Shown piece by piece: positions 6,246-14,275 of a stretch of DNA of 39,421 nucleotides. The notes under the pieces were generated by a model. That model did no database searches, had not been told where the DNA came from, and worked only from the letters and a program-made list of their open reading frames with translations. Each line of letters opens with the position of its first letter. Position 1 is the stretch's first letter. Made by a program: the position numbers and the translations under genes. The DNA lies in IMG/VR virus record IMGVR_UViG_3300046008_000639, positions 1 to 39,421 of that record; one strand, written 5' to 3'. The DNA comes from a virus.

Positions 6246-8003
6246 TCAGGCTGCCTGCTTGACGAAAGTCGTCTGCAGATACTCAAGGACATACTGCATG
6301 TCTGCCTCAGACAAGGTATCAAGAATGTTGTCGACAAGCGACCGGGTAGAGGCGCGCTGATATGTTCGGACGTTCTTTCCTGTGGATTCATCCGCGCGGT
6401 TTATGACAAGCAGCTCGTTTGTCACAAATGGCACCACGGGCTGGGCTTCAACAAACTCAGCAACATGCACAGCCTCAACAACCATGCTGCTGTTCAGCTT
6501 GGCCAGGCGCCGCATCTCAGCGACCTCAAGCGCTGCAAATTCACGGGCCTGCTCAGCTGAGCGCGCGGCAAAGTCAGCGGCCGCCTTGGCCTCAGCCTTG
6601 ATGCGTTCCTGCTCTGCAATGCGGGCGGTCTCGGCTTCGATGCGGGCTACCTCTTTGGCCTGGTGGTCACCGACACGCAGGGACACCTGGGCCAGGAAGT
6701 CGTCCGCCTCTTTCAGGCACAGCACCGCCAGGTCACTGAACAGGAAGTTGAATTCCTTCGCCATGGGCACACTGATGTTTTGCAGGATGCGGTCGGCTGT
6801 GGCATTGGCTTCGATCTTGGCATTGGCCAGCAGGGTGTCAACCGCGTCTTGCAGGCTGCTGATGGTGCGCTTGCCCTTGATGGCCGTGGCAAAGTCAGGG
6901 TACTGCACACCCAGGTAAGAGACGCCGTTGCGCTTGTTCAGGTCGGCAATGTGGCTGGCGTACTTGTTCTTGGCCGCGGTGATGATCTCGATGCGGATAG
7001 CCTCCTTGCGAGCAGTGACTGCCTTTTCTTTTTCCAGGCGGACGGTGCGAGACAGTGTCCGCAGCTCACCCACCAGGCGGCGCATGGCTTCCACATCGGT
7101 GACCTGGGCCATGGCATTTTCTTCGGCAGCGGCCAAGGCATCTTCAGCTTTCTTGAGTGACTTGCAGGCTGCTTCACAGTCGGCAAACTCCTGGTCTGTA
7201 CTTGGGTTGGCTGGGATGTTTTTGATAAAGGCGCGCAGGGCAACATCGAACTCAGGCAGATTGGTGGCCACGGCCAGCTGGCCATTCAGGCGTACCGAGA
7301 CGGCTGGCAGTGATTCGGTGTGGGTGGCCACCACGGGAAGTGGTGCCTCGACGTGCTGGTAGGCAGCCAAGTCCAGTGCGAACTGAGCCCAAGCATCCAC
7401 GATCTGCTTGCGCAAAAAGCCATTGGGTGTGTACCAGCAGTGGCGCTCTTCGATCAGCTCATGAAAGTTATATGGCACACCTTCATCACTCAGTAGGTAG
7501 TGAGGTGTTGGGTGGTTGGCTGGCACCCACTTGCTGGCCATGAACAAAACCTTGTCGCATCCTGACACCAAGCACTGCTGCTCCATCTGGATCTGGTACT
7601 CCATTGGCAGGTCGGCGCCAGTGCAGCCTGGGACAAGCACGCTGCGAAGTTTTTCATTCAAGGTTTTGTGCTCGAAGTCGATGTCTTCAGCAAGCGTCAA
7701 ACCGTCGAATGATGCCGAGTATTTGCCAAGTGACCCAGTGACTGGGAACAGGTCTTCACCAATGATGGCTTCAGCCAGCGGCCTGGCAAAGGCTTCAAAG
7801 AGGTGGCCATTGTCAAAGATGCGCTGCACTGAAGAATCGACCTCTGGCTTGATGCCGGTGGCGCGCTGCTTCAGCAGGTCATTGCGTGAGGTGTAGGACG
7901 AGTAGCCCATGACGGCCGGCGCATCGCTTGCGTTGTCATGCTCGGCGCGGTAGGCCTTCCATTCTGGTGTGCCCTGGATGAGTGTGTGGGTGATCATGTT
8001 CAT
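6246..8003 (-). CDS. YqaJ-type viral recombinase / exonuclease with long C-terminal region
   Basis: 585 residues; AAGGAGC precedes the ATG. The N-terminal 215 residues are a lambda-exonuclease-like PD-(D/E)xK domain: GTPEWKAYR (11-19), DAPAVMGYS (27-35), GHLFE (66-70), active-site SFDG (Asp 100) and DFEHK (Glu 111, Lys 113), then MEYQIQMEQQ. It would resect one strand of double-stranded DNA. Residues about 260-560 form a long Ala/Glu/Lys-rich helical region, similar in flavour to coiled-coil phage recombination proteins, so this is an extended form compared with the usual 200-350 residues. Its stop codon region follows ERF by ATGA overlap, the classic exonuclease plus annealing-protein pair. 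Confidence 0.85.
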   Translation of the reverse strand: MNMITHTLIQGTPEWKAYRAEHDNASDAPAVMGYSSYTSRNDLLKQRATGIKPEVDSSVQRIFDNGHLFEAFARPLAEAIIGEDLFPVTGSLGKYSASFDGLTLAEDIDFEHKTLNEKLRSVLVPGCTGADLPMEYQIQMEQQCLVSGCDKVLFMASKWVPANHPTPHYLLSDEGVPYNFHELIEERHCWYTPNGFLRKQIVDAWAQFALDLAAYQHVEAPLPVVATHTESLPAVSVRLNGQLAVATNLPEFDVALRAFIKNIPANPSTDQEFADCEAACKSLKKAEDALAAAEENAMAQVTDVEAMRRLVGELRTLSRTVRLEKEKAVTARKEAIRIEIITAAKNKYASHIADLNKRNGVSYLGVQYPDFATAIKGKRTISSLQDAVDTLLANAKIEANATADRILQNISVPMAKEFNFLFSDLAVLCLKEADDFLAQVSLRVGDHQAKEVARIEAETARIAEQERIKAEAKAAADFAARSAEQAREFAALEVAEMRRLAKLNSSMVVEAVHVAEFVEAQPVVPFVTNELLVINRADESTGKNVRTYQRASTRSLVDNILDTLSEADMQYVLEYLQTTFVKQAA

Positions 8004-8776
8004 GCTCCTTTGATTTGGTTGATCTGGCTGGCGGTCAGGGTGACTTTTGTTTGCAGAAAAGAAATCAGGGTGTCAGGCGTTTTCTTGCCGGATTCGATGA
8101 TTGCTTTCCAGCCGCCGAGCTTGGATGTGAACTCTTCATCGCTGTACTCAGGCAGACCAGCGGGCTGGCGTGGCTCAGGCTGGCGGTCGTTCTGGAACAC
8201 GCGGTCTGGTTCAGGCTGCCATCCGCGGCCATCGTCATCCGGCAAGTCCATGGTGGCCAGTCCGCAGGCAGCCAGCAGGGTGTAGCGCTGCAGGTAGGTT
8301 TGGGCTGAGGCAATCGCCTGGATGCTGTTCTTTTTGCCACTGACATCGGGTGAGGACTGCAGGCTGGTGGACTCGCTGTGTCCCATGCGGTGAGTGATTT
8401 TGCAGATGACGGTGATCAAGCTGGCATCCTGGCGCGTCTCCCAGCTGTGGGAAAAACCATGGCTGGCCAACGCTTCCACGATGGCTTTGGTCACATCGCC
8501 AATGGTGGCGTGCATGTACTCGGTGCCACTGAAGGCGACGAGCTTGGTCTTGTAGATCTCGGGTGGGTTGAGTTTGAACTCAGCCATGTCGGCCACGTAA
8601 CTTTTACGGGCTTCATTGGCCTCCCAATCTTTCTGCAGCTCCATGATGCCCTTGAGGCTCTCAATGGTCATGCCGGCTTGCAGCGCGGCAATGGCATTGG
8701 CCATGGGTCCAGCGGAAAGCTGGTGGGTTGATGCGGCCGAGACGGCGCGCTGACTGACTTCAGTGATTGCATTCAT
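8000..8776 (-). CDS. erf: ERF-family single-strand annealing protein
   Basis: 258 residues from ATG 8776, with AGGAGA upstream; a longer frame to 8827 would run into the promoter. Family marks: AIAALQAGMTIESLKGIMELQKDWEANEARKSYVADMAEFK, YMHATIGDVTKAIVEALASHGFSHSWETRQDASLITVICKITHRMGHSESTSL, and AIASAQTYLQRYTLLAACGLATMDLPDDDG. ERF anneals complementary strands and works with an exonuclease and SSB, both of which follow in this operon. It is the first gene downstream of operator-controlled promoter C. Confidence 0.9.
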   Translation of the reverse strand: MNAITEVSQRAVSAASTHQLSAGPMANAIAALQAGMTIESLKGIMELQKDWEANEARKSYVADMAEFKLNPPEIYKTKLVAFSGTEYMHATIGDVTKAIVEALASHGFSHSWETRQDASLITVICKITHRMGHSESTSLQSSPDVSGKKNSIQAIASAQTYLQRYTLLAACGLATMDLPDDDGRGWQPEPDRVFQNDRQPEPRQPAGLPEYSDEEFTSKLGGWKAIIESGKKTPDTLISFLQTKVTLTASQINQIKGA

Positions 8777-8798
8777 AGTTTCTCTCCTGTTGAACGAA

Positions 8799-8827
8799 AG
8801 TATACCATAAGGCAAACTCTCATGCAA
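8799..8827 (-). promoter_or_regulatory. Sigma70 promoter with embedded operator (site C) for the recombination operon
   Basis: The minus strand reads TTGCAT (8827-8822), a 17-nt spacer, then TATACT (8804-8799). The best copy of the dyad, GTTTGCC-TTAT-GGTATAC (8817-8800), fills the spacer and -10. The transcript would start near 8792, giving a short leader with AGGAGA before the ERF start. A 7-bp hairpin (8820-8839) covers the -35 box. Confidence 0.75.
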
Positions 8828-8860
8828 GAGTCTGCATGATTTGTTGCCAAATGGTTACGC

Positions 8861-8914
8861 CTATGCGTAGCTGAGGATGCGGTCGACCAGGTCGCGCAGC
8901 TCGCGCTCGGTCAT
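8861..8914 (-). pseudogene. C-terminal remnant of an interrupted phage gene
   Basis: Immediately after the endonuclease stop, a frame continues with MTERELRDLVDRILSYA and a stop. Read back through the endonuclease 3' end in the same frame, it gives FHLLQHVYAGAMTERELRDL, which looks like ordinary GC-rich phage protein and is unlike the endonuclease around it. The 3' end of an older gene probably survives here after insertion of the endonuclease. A 17-residue peptide starting at the ATG is the alternative. Confidence 0.4.
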
Positions 8915-9603
8915 GGCCCCGGCGTAGACGTGCTGCAGGAGGTGGAATTTAGGGATTTGACTGCATTGCTCAGCCTTGAAAAGATTACATCTTGACACTC
9001 ATTGCTCCACCTTCTTGGGGTGGTTAAGCATTTGAAATCATCCCATCCAATACGAAGCCTACTGGCAATCACATGATGGGGCCAACCAATAACATCCGAC
9101 CACCAGATTACTGGTTGTCTAATTCCTTCATACTCAACAATTCTGTTGCTTGCTCTGTTCCTTGCTTGCGTTTTGTCGTCGACCCATCGACAGTTTTCCT
9201 TGCTGTATCCTGCATCGTTATCTCTCCTATCAAGAGTCATTCCGTCAGGCCTATCTCCCATATCATCAAGAAAATTACTGAACGATAGCCACCTTTCATC
9301 TACAGTTATTCCGCGTCCTCCATATCTTGAAAAAGCATCGGAATTCTTATTGGCACATCTTGATAGCATTGATCCCCATGTCATATAGGTTGGCGTCCGC
9401 TCAATTGCCGCACCATTGACAGATCTAGATATGCATCCGCAAGACTTCGTTCGACCGCCTCGCAAGCTAACACCTCTAGTTGTCAAGCTACCACCGCAGT
9501 CGCATATGCAATCCCATGCGACAGACGTTCCAATATTCTCCTTACTCCTTTTGATAACCGTAAGTCTTCCAAATCGCATTCCCGTCATGTCAATTCTTGC
9601 CAT
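8911..9603 (-). CDS. HNH-like homing endonuclease
   Basis: 230 residues from ATG 9603, with GGGAGG upstream; it overlaps the NinB stop by 14 nt. The N-terminal part has a zinc-ribbon-like CICDCGG ... SCGC segment and GMRFGRLTV. The core has the signature of phage seed-type HNH enzymes: MTWGSMLSRC, RYGGRGITVDERW, FLDDMGDRPDGMTLDRRDN, and YSKENCRWVDDKTQARNR. A C-terminal DNA-binding part follows. Codon use is clearly more AT-rich than the flanking genes, a sign of recent acquisition. Such genes spread by cutting alleles that lack them. Confidence 0.8.
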   Translation of the reverse strand: MARIDMTGMRFGRLTVIKRSKENIGTSVAWDCICDCGGSLTTRGVSLRGGRTKSCGCISRSVNGAAIERTPTYMTWGSMLSRCANKNSDAFSRYGGRGITVDERWLSFSNFLDDMGDRPDGMTLDRRDNDAGYSKENCRWVDDKTQARNRASNRIVEYEGIRQPVIWWSDVIGWPHHVIASRLRIGWDDFKCLTTPRRWSNECQDVIFSRLSNAVKSLNSTSCSTSTPGP

Positions 9604-10051
9604 ACAAAACCTCCCCTGTATCTTCATCTACCCATGCTGGCAACCTGACATTTCTGTCAGACGCAGTTGCATATAAGAACTCAATCCATTCTGAGAACTG
9701 AGGCTTTGTGAATCGACTGGTGCGCTGGCCAAGCATCACAACGCCACCATCCAGTCCCATGGCAATCTTTACTGTCTCGCCTTTGAATGCAGCAGTAAGA
9801 ACATCCTTCCAGTCCTCTGAATCCATATTCACCAGCTTGCCATTGATTGGCCACTGAAGTTGCCTGGAGAAGGCTGTGAGCAACGGCCACATCAGCCGGT
9901 TCTGAGCCATCGTCCTCGTCTCCAATCGGATGGTCAGAACCCATCTCCTTCCACCGTCAAATGCCTTAGCAAGAAACGGGAACAGCCTTCCTTGAATAGT
10001 TGACCATGCCTGCTTTCTGTCAAGCAGGTTGAATGTGATGCTCTCACTCAT
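9590..10051 (-). CDS. ninB: NinB-like recombination protein
   Basis: 153 residues, about the size of lambda NinB (Orf). Family marks: RRWVLTIRLETRTMAQNRLMWPLLTAFSRQLQWPINGKLVNMDSEDWKDVLTAAFKGE and GLDGGVVMLGQRTSRFTKPQFSEWIEFLYA. NinB binds single-stranded DNA and SSB and can stand in for RecFOR. AAGG lies 9 nt before ATG 10051. It is the first gene after operator D, and its 3' end is overlapped by the homing endonuclease. Confidence 0.88.
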   Translation of the reverse strand: MSESITFNLLDRKQAWSTIQGRLFPFLAKAFDGGRRWVLTIRLETRTMAQNRLMWPLLTAFSRQLQWPINGKLVNMDSEDWKDVLTAAFKGETVKIAMGLDGGVVMLGQRTSRFTKPQFSEWIEFLYATASDRNVRLPAWVDEDTGEVLYGKN

Positions 10052-10111
10052 CAGGAAACCTTCTTATATTTTTTGCCATGCTGTCTTTCTTTTGTATATG
10101 GTTTAATCATT

Positions 10112-10129
10112 GTATGCCGTATGGCAACA
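10112..10129 (-). promoter_or_regulatory. Operator-like dyad upstream of ninB (site D)
   Basis: The minus strand reads TGTTGCC-ATAC-GGCATAC, matching the other operators in 13 or more of 18 positions. A TACAAT box follows at once, but no good -35 box is seen at 16-18 nt, so the promoter itself is uncertain. Confidence 0.5.
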
Positions 10130-10140
10130 TGTAGGAGAAA

Positions 10141-10524
10141 TTAATACTCTGGATATTCGCGGTGATCTTCGTTGTAGGACTTCCAGAATTCCTTGCAGGC
10201 TTCTTTGAAAGTCCAATATCCCTGATCTCTGTCGTCTGTTATCCATGTGATGTCTGGATGGCTTTTGTAGAACTGACGCTGCGCAGCCAGGATGCAGGCT
10301 GGGCAGTGATGGGCTGCCTCTTGAAGCGCTTTGAACCCTTTGCTGAAAAATGCCTCCTGCAACTCAGTCATGGTGAGCTGAGCCTCTCCGAGCCGGTCAC
10401 GCATGGAGCACACCCGGTCAGGATTGGCAGTGCATGCCTTCTCGTGCTTGACCATGGCCGGCTTGGTGCCGGTGGACTTCTTGCAGTGGTCACAGTAGTG
10501 ACGCATTCTCATTTGGCTTCTCAT
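10141..10524 (-). CDS. Hypothetical zinc-finger-like phage protein
   Basis: 127 residues. Residues 8-32 read HYCDHCKKSTGTKPAMVKHEKAC, a C2H2/C2HC-like finger. A second CPAC occurs near residue 75, and the C-terminus is aromatic and acidic (YWTFKEACKEFWKSYNEDHREYPEY). No family is named with confidence. ATG 10524 overlaps the upstream stop by ATGA. Confidence 0.6.
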   Translation of the reverse strand: MRSQMRMRHYCDHCKKSTGTKPAMVKHEKACTANPDRVCSMRDRLGEAQLTMTELQEAFFSKGFKALQEAAHHCPACILAAQRQFYKSHPDITWITDDRDQGYWTFKEACKEFWKSYNEDHREYPEY

Positions 10525-10802
10525 GCTGTGATCTCCTTGTTCACTTCGGTCTTGTTGGTTAATGCTGGTGGCTCAATTTTCCTGAGCCAATCCTGGGCAA
10601 AATCTGTGAGGCCCATCGGGATGTGGGCGCGTGGCTGCAGGCGCTCCCCATACTCGGCTTCGCAGCGCCATATTTTTCCGATGTCTTCACGCTCGCCAAC
10701 CAGCTGCTTGACCAGCACAATCAAGCCAATGTTTGGACTGTCTTTTCCAAGCAGTCCATCAATGACGATGCAGAGGTCGCCAGATTTGATTGGTTCTCTC
10801 AT
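10521..10802 (-). CDS. Hypothetical phage protein with SH3/KOW-like motif
   Basis: 93 residues. GDLCIVIDGLLGKDSPNIGLIVLVKQLVGE followed by WRCEAEYGERL resembles a small beta-barrel (KOW or SH3-like) seen in many unnamed phage proteins between thyX-type and replication genes. This is pattern resemblance only. It is coupled by ATGA overlaps on both sides. Confidence 0.6.
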   Translation of the reverse strand: MREPIKSGDLCIVIDGLLGKDSPNIGLIVLVKQLVGEREDIGKIWRCEAEYGERLQPRAHIPMGLTDFAQDWLRKIEPPALTNKTEVNKEITA

Positions 10803-11485
10803 GCCTGGTCTTTCAACTGGTGGCGCTTGAGTGCTGCCACAGCCACCGGCACGATGGGCTCGATCAGCTCCAGCATGGCCTGGGCATAAACGCGGATTTC
10901 ATATTGGCTGTGCTCGTGCAGGCGCAGGCGCAGGAAGTGGGCCAGGTTATGCAGGTCAACTGTGGCGAACATGTGGCTGTACGTGTTCACCGGCAAGACG
11001 CCACGGGCCAACTCACGGGGGCAGCCTTTAGAGATCAGGTCTTGGTACGTCCAGAATGACGAAGCACACGCCGTGGATATCCAATCCTGCATGTGGGGCG
11101 CCATTGGGTGCTCCACATCCGTACGCATCTGCTTGTTGCTCGCAGACTGCGTGGTGATCTGACTGACTTCCGGGATGTAGAACTCTTCCGGCAGCTCTGA
11201 GTACCGGGCTGACACCTCGTTGAAGCTCCAGGTCCGATGGCGGTGCCACTGGCGGAACACGAAGATTGGCGCCTTCACCTCGAAGGTGAACTGTACGCAC
11301 TCGAGCGGGCTGGTATGGTGGTTCTTGATGAGGTAGTCGATGAGTTTGGCATCCTTCCCCTCATCATTACCAGCGCGCCACTCGGCGTCATACGAGACCC
11401 GAGCGGAGCGCACGATGGATAGGTCAGACCCCATGTGGTCGACAAGCCTGACAAGGCCGTGGTTGAGAACTTTGATTTCATTCAT
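10799..11485 (-). CDS. thyX: Flavin-dependent thymidylate synthase
   Basis: 228 residues. The signature RHRTWSFNEVSARYSE (residues 82-97) matches the ThyX motif RHRxxSxNxxSxR. Flanking segments also fit: HHTSPLECVQFTFEVKAPIFVFRQW before it, and ARGVLPVNTYSHMFATVDLHNLAHFLRLR later. It converts dUMP to dTMP using FAD, NADPH and methylene-tetrahydrofolate, supporting phage DNA synthesis in the cytoplasm. It is coupled by ATGA to the genes on both sides, downstream of the helicase. Confidence 0.95.
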   Translation of the reverse strand: MNEIKVLNHGLVRLVDHMGSDLSIVRSARVSYDAEWRAGNDEGKDAKLIDYLIKNHHTSPLECVQFTFEVKAPIFVFRQWHRHRTWSFNEVSARYSELPEEFYIPEVSQITTQSASNKQMRTDVEHPMAPHMQDWISTACASSFWTYQDLISKGCPRELARGVLPVNTYSHMFATVDLHNLAHFLRLRLHEHSQYEIRVYAQAMLELIEPIVPVAVAALKRHQLKDQA

Positions 11486-11676
11486 TGGTTTTCTTTCAGT
11501 TGTTTGATTCGTTTCAGCTCCACCCGCAGCACCGGACCCATGGTCTCGCGGTCTTCCGGGTTGTCCTCGAAGTGGCGCTGGATGGCGTCGGTGATGTACT
11601 CTTGGTGCTTGGCCATGTGTGTGAGCCAGTGCGCTGTCAGCTTGTCGCGCACCGGTTGCATGACATCAGAAGTCAT
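11482..11676 (-). CDS. Hypothetical small helical protein
   Basis: 64 residues from ATG 11676, which overlaps the helicase stop by 11 nt; ATG 11661 is an alternative start. The sequence is helical and charged (MQPVRDKLTAHWLTHMAKHQEYITDAIQRHFEDNPEDRETMGPVLRVELKRIKQL). Its position between dnaB and thyX suggests a replication accessory role, which is inference. Confidence 0.55.
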   Translation of the reverse strand: MTSDVMQPVRDKLTAHWLTHMAKHQEYITDAIQRHFEDNPEDRETMGPVLRVELKRIKQLKENQ

Positions 11677-13036
11677 CGCTGTACTTGGCCCGGCTGGTGG
11701 GCTTTTTCTCGGCACTCAGGTTTTCGGTGGACTCGCCCCAGCGCTGGTGCTTGCCCTCAAAGTGCATGGCCAGCTCACCGGTGCGGCCTTGCCGGTTCTT
11801 GGCCACATCGATGCCGATCACCTGGTGACCCTCATGCACGGCGTGGCGCCACATCAGGATGGCGACGTCGGCATCTTCCTCAATGGCACCGGACTCCTTC
11901 AGGTCGGACAGCTGCGGGCGGCCGCTGACACGCTTCTCGACCTCGCGGGAAAACTGGCTGAGCTCGATGATGGTCAGGTCCAACTGGCCAGCCAGGGTTT
12001 TCAGGCCACGCGACAGGGTTTCGATCTGGTGGTGGCGGCTGTCTTTCTGGTTGGCGCTGCCGCAGAGCTGAAGGTAATCCACCACCAGCACCTTGATGCC
12101 GTGTTTGCGCTTGAGCACGCGGGCACGGCTGGCAATGTCTTGCAGGGTCATGGCTGGCTGGAACAGGAAGTGAAGCGGCATGGCGCGCATGCGCTCGATA
12201 GCCTCGGCCAGGCGCGACCACTCACCATCTTCGAGCTTACCGGTCTCCATGTGGTCGAGGTTGATGCGGCCGATGTTGCAAGCGGCCCGATTGGTCATCT
12301 CCTGCTCGGTCATCTCCATGCTGAACATGGCGCAGGCATGGCCGTCGAGCGCCAGGTTGATGCAGATTTGCTCGGCAATTGATGACTTGCCCACCGAGGG
12401 TCTGGCGGCAATCACCATCAGCTTCTTTGGCTTGAGGCCACCGCCGAGCATGCGGTCCAGCGTGGGGATGCGTGTGGGGATGCCGGCCTGCACCGTGCCG
12501 TCCGCCAGGGCTTGCAGGTGGTCCAGCATGCCGACGACAAATTCCTCGATGGGCTTGGGCTGGTTGGCACCCTTGCGTGCCTCGATGGCTTCGAGCACCG
12601 CCTGGGCCTGGCCGACACGGTCCAGAACGGCCGTGGCTGCGTCCCCGGCAATTTCCTGCACCTGGTCAGCAGCCAGCTTCAGACGGCGCGCCAGGGCGTG
12701 GTCTGCCACCGTGGCGGCGTATTGCCTGGCATTGCGTGCGCTCGGTGCGGCATGCGACAGGGCCAGGATGTCGGACAGGTCGGTGCCCTCGGCCTTGTTC
12801 ATCAGCTGCAGCTGGGAGAATGTGGTGATGACATCCGCCTGCTTGCCGGCATTGATCAGTGCACCCATGGCAGCGAAGACATCCTTGTGGCGTGCCCGGA
12901 AAAAGGACTCGTCGGTGATCAGGTCGGCAACCGAATCCCAGACGTTGTTGTCGTACAAAATTGTGCCGATGACACCGGCCTCGGCCTCGGCGGAGTAAAG
13001 GGTTAGCTCGGGTGCGTAGTCAAATAGTGTGGTCAT
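11666..13036 (-). CDS. dnaB: DnaB-type replicative DNA helicase
   Basis: 456 residues from ATG 13036 (GAGGAGGCACC upstream); the longer frame to 13141 is not needed. Residues 12-110 are the N-terminal helical domain (SAEAEAGVIGTILYDN ... FFRARHKDVF). The RecA-type motor has Walker A ARPSVGKSS (211-219), FSMEMTEQEMTNR, LVVDYLQL as Walker B near residue 310, and ESGAIEEDADVAI. It forms a hexamer that unwinds DNA at the fork. It overlaps the O-like gene by ATGA, the usual initiator/loader-helicase pair. Walker A has Ser-Val in place of the usual Gly-Met. Confidence 0.93.
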   Translation of the reverse strand: MTTLFDYAPELTLYSAEAEAGVIGTILYDNNVWDSVADLITDESFFRARHKDVFAAMGALINAGKQADVITTFSQLQLMNKAEGTDLSDILALSHAAPSARNARQYAATVADHALARRLKLAADQVQEIAGDAATAVLDRVGQAQAVLEAIEARKGANQPKPIEEFVVGMLDHLQALADGTVQAGIPTRIPTLDRMLGGGLKPKKLMVIAARPSVGKSSIAEQICINLALDGHACAMFSMEMTEQEMTNRAACNIGRINLDHMETGKLEDGEWSRLAEAIERMRAMPLHFLFQPAMTLQDIASRARVLKRKHGIKVLVVDYLQLCGSANQKDSRHHQIETLSRGLKTLAGQLDLTIIELSQFSREVEKRVSGRPQLSDLKESGAIEEDADVAILMWRHAVHEGHQVIGIDVAKNRQGRTGELAMHFEGKHQRWGESTENLSAEKKPTSRAKYSDDF

Positions 13037-13833
13037 GGTGCCTCCTCTGGGTGTTGTTCGCTGAGCTCGACGTCGGCCACTTTGCGGGCGGCGATGCCTT
13101 TGGATGACCAGGTGGCCGGTCCGTCGGAGTTGACGTACCACAGGCCGTACCAGGAATCCTTGATGCAGTTGCTGAAGGCGGCTGGCCAGTCGGAGTAGCG
13201 CTTGGACTTGCGGGTGCCGCTCAGGTGCTCTTCACGAAACCGCATCCAGGCCAGGCGCGTCATGTCGATGTCAATGCCGGCGCCATCGCAGTAGCGGAAC
13301 AGGGCATGGTCTTTCGGGATGGGTGAAGTCCCGCTGGCCTTGCAGGCTTCCAGGTAGGCACGCAGCCCAGTGGATGAAGATTTTGAAGAGGACGCTGACT
13401 TGTCAGCGGGTGTCTCTTTATCTTCTTCTCTTCTCTTCTCTTCTCTAGCTAACGCTGAGGTAACGGTGACAGCGTTACCTTTTGCGTTACCTTTGTGTTT
13501 TGCCACGCGTTTTGCGGTCTGGGAGCGGCTTTTTGCGGTGTGCCCGTTGTGCAAATCGAAGTTTGGCAGGCTGATTCCATCGTCTGTGATGGTGAGCCAA
13601 CCCACTTCAGACAGCGATTGACAGAACCCGCTAACGCCAACAATGCGATCCAGTAACGCTGCGGTAACGCCACGAGCGTTACCTTCTTCTGTTTGCTGAT
13701 CGAACCAGCGCCACAACCTGAAGAGTTTTCCGACTGTCAGGTCGGTGTCTTCCCAGCCCATCTTCACAGTTAAGGCCAGCACTTCTGATTTTTCTGGAGT
13801 GCAGCACTCCATCTTTATCCAATCACCGGCCAT
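13033..13833 (-). CDS. Phage replication protein, lambda O / DnaT-like initiator
   Basis: 266 residues; AAAAGGAG precedes ATG 13833. The N-terminal half looks like a winged-helix domain of the type found in phage replication proteins: WIKMECCTPEKSEVLALTVKMGWEDTDLTVGKLFRLWRWFDQQ, then VGVSGFCQSLSEVGWLTITDDGISLPNFDLHNG. A basic/Ser-rich linker (residues 98-155) follows, then a C-terminal domain with FSNCIKDSWYGLWYVNSDGPATWSSKG that probably contacts the helicase. Two clusters of GGTAACGC-like repeats lie inside the coding sequence (13448-13491 and 13630-13683), as the lambda origin lies inside gene O. Confidence 0.78.
   Translation of the reverse strand: MAGDWIKMECCTPEKSEVLALTVKMGWEDTDLTVGKLFRLWRWFDQQTEEGNARGVTAALLDRIVGVSGFCQSLSEVGWLTITDDGISLPNFDLHNGHTAKSRSQTAKRVAKHKGNAKGNAVTVTSALAREEKRREEDKETPADKSASSSKSSSTGLRAYLEACKASGTSPIPKDHALFRYCDGAGIDIDMTRLAWMRFREEHLSGTRKSKRYSDWPAAFSNCIKDSWYGLWYVNSDGPATWSSKGIAARKVADVELSEQHPEEAP
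13448..13491. repeat. Iteron-like repeat module 1 inside the O-like gene
   Basis: Four 8-bp repeats: GCTAACGC (13448-13455), GGTAACGG (13459-13466), inverted GCGTTACC (13472-13479) and a second inverted GCGTTACC (13484-13491). The gaps of 3 and 5 nt between the first three recur exactly in the other two modules. A candidate origin-binding site for the gene that contains it. Confidence 0.65.
13630..13683. repeat. Iteron-like repeat module 2 inside the O-like gene
   Basis: GCTAACGC (13630-13637), then 14 nt, then the fixed triplet AGTAACGC (13652-13659), GGTAACGC (13663-13670) and inverted GCGTTACC (13676-13683) with 3- and 5-nt gaps. Same orientation and spacing as modules 1 and 3. Confidence 0.65.
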
Positions 13834-13921
13834 AACTTTTCTCCTTTTGGCAACAAATGGGCGTGCGAATCCTGTAGGGAGTTGTCAACACTTGTCGAAT
13901 TTTGTTAAATTTACTCTGAAT

Positions 13922-13939
13922 GTTTGCTAAAAACCAAAC
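13922..13939. promoter_or_regulatory. Operator-like dyad between the Cro-like and replication genes (site I)
   Basis: GTTTGCT-AAAA-ACCAAAC is a near-perfect 18-bp dyad with the same half-site as the promoter operators. A weak minus-strand promoter (TTTAGC, 17 nt, TTAACA) would overlap it and could drive the replication genes. The 105 bp between the genes are AT-rich and hold no other gene. Confidence 0.5.
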
Positions 13940-14202
13940 TACTTTGCTGGTTTTGCAATAGACTTGGCCTTGAGAGCACGAGCCTTCATCTTCTTAAGTC
14001 GATGGATCTCGCGCTCTTCAACTAGGACTTTGTGGGTTAACTCATTATTCGAGAGCTTGATGATGGTTTTCATCCATGCCGTTGGCATCAGGAGGTGACC
14101 TTTTTTAGCATTTGAAATGTTGGTGGGGTTGATCTTCAGGGTTCGAGCCAAGTGGGCTGCCATCCCTGGGTTGGCGCTTAGCCAGGCTGTAAATTTTTTC
14201 AT
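13939..14202 (-). CDS. Cro-like / YdaS-type DNA-binding protein
   Basis: 87 residues. Residues 1-50 read as a helix-turn-helix of the YdaS/Cro type: FTAWLSANPGMAAHLARTLKINPTNISNAKKGHLLMP. The C-terminus is very basic (HRLKKMKARALKAKSIAKPAK). It is divergent from the S24-type repressor across a 73-bp operator region, the standard Cro/CI arrangement. It probably represses the repressor promoter and is the first gene of the leftward replication unit; that regulation is inferred. Confidence 0.72.
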   Translation of the reverse strand: MKKFTAWLSANPGMAAHLARTLKINPTNISNAKKGHLLMPTAWMKTIIKLSNNELTHKVLVEEREIHRLKKMKARALKAKSIAKPAK

Positions 14203-14216
14203 GTGAGAAGTTTTCT

Positions 14217-14250
14217 GTTTGGTTAATTACAATTCAATTGTACAGCAAAC
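14217..14250. promoter_or_regulatory. Divergent operator region of the repressor switch (site E)
   Basis: Outer half-sites GTTTG (14217-14221) and CAAAC (14246-14250) enclose an inner dyad TACAATT-c-AATTGTA (14228-14242). GTTTGGT and AGCAAAC match half-sites of the other operators, while the inner arms differ. Promoters for both divergent genes must lie here, but no -35/-10 pair is clear enough to assign. Confidence 0.55.
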
Positions 14251-14275
14251 AGTGTTATCAATTTAGGAGCACGAA

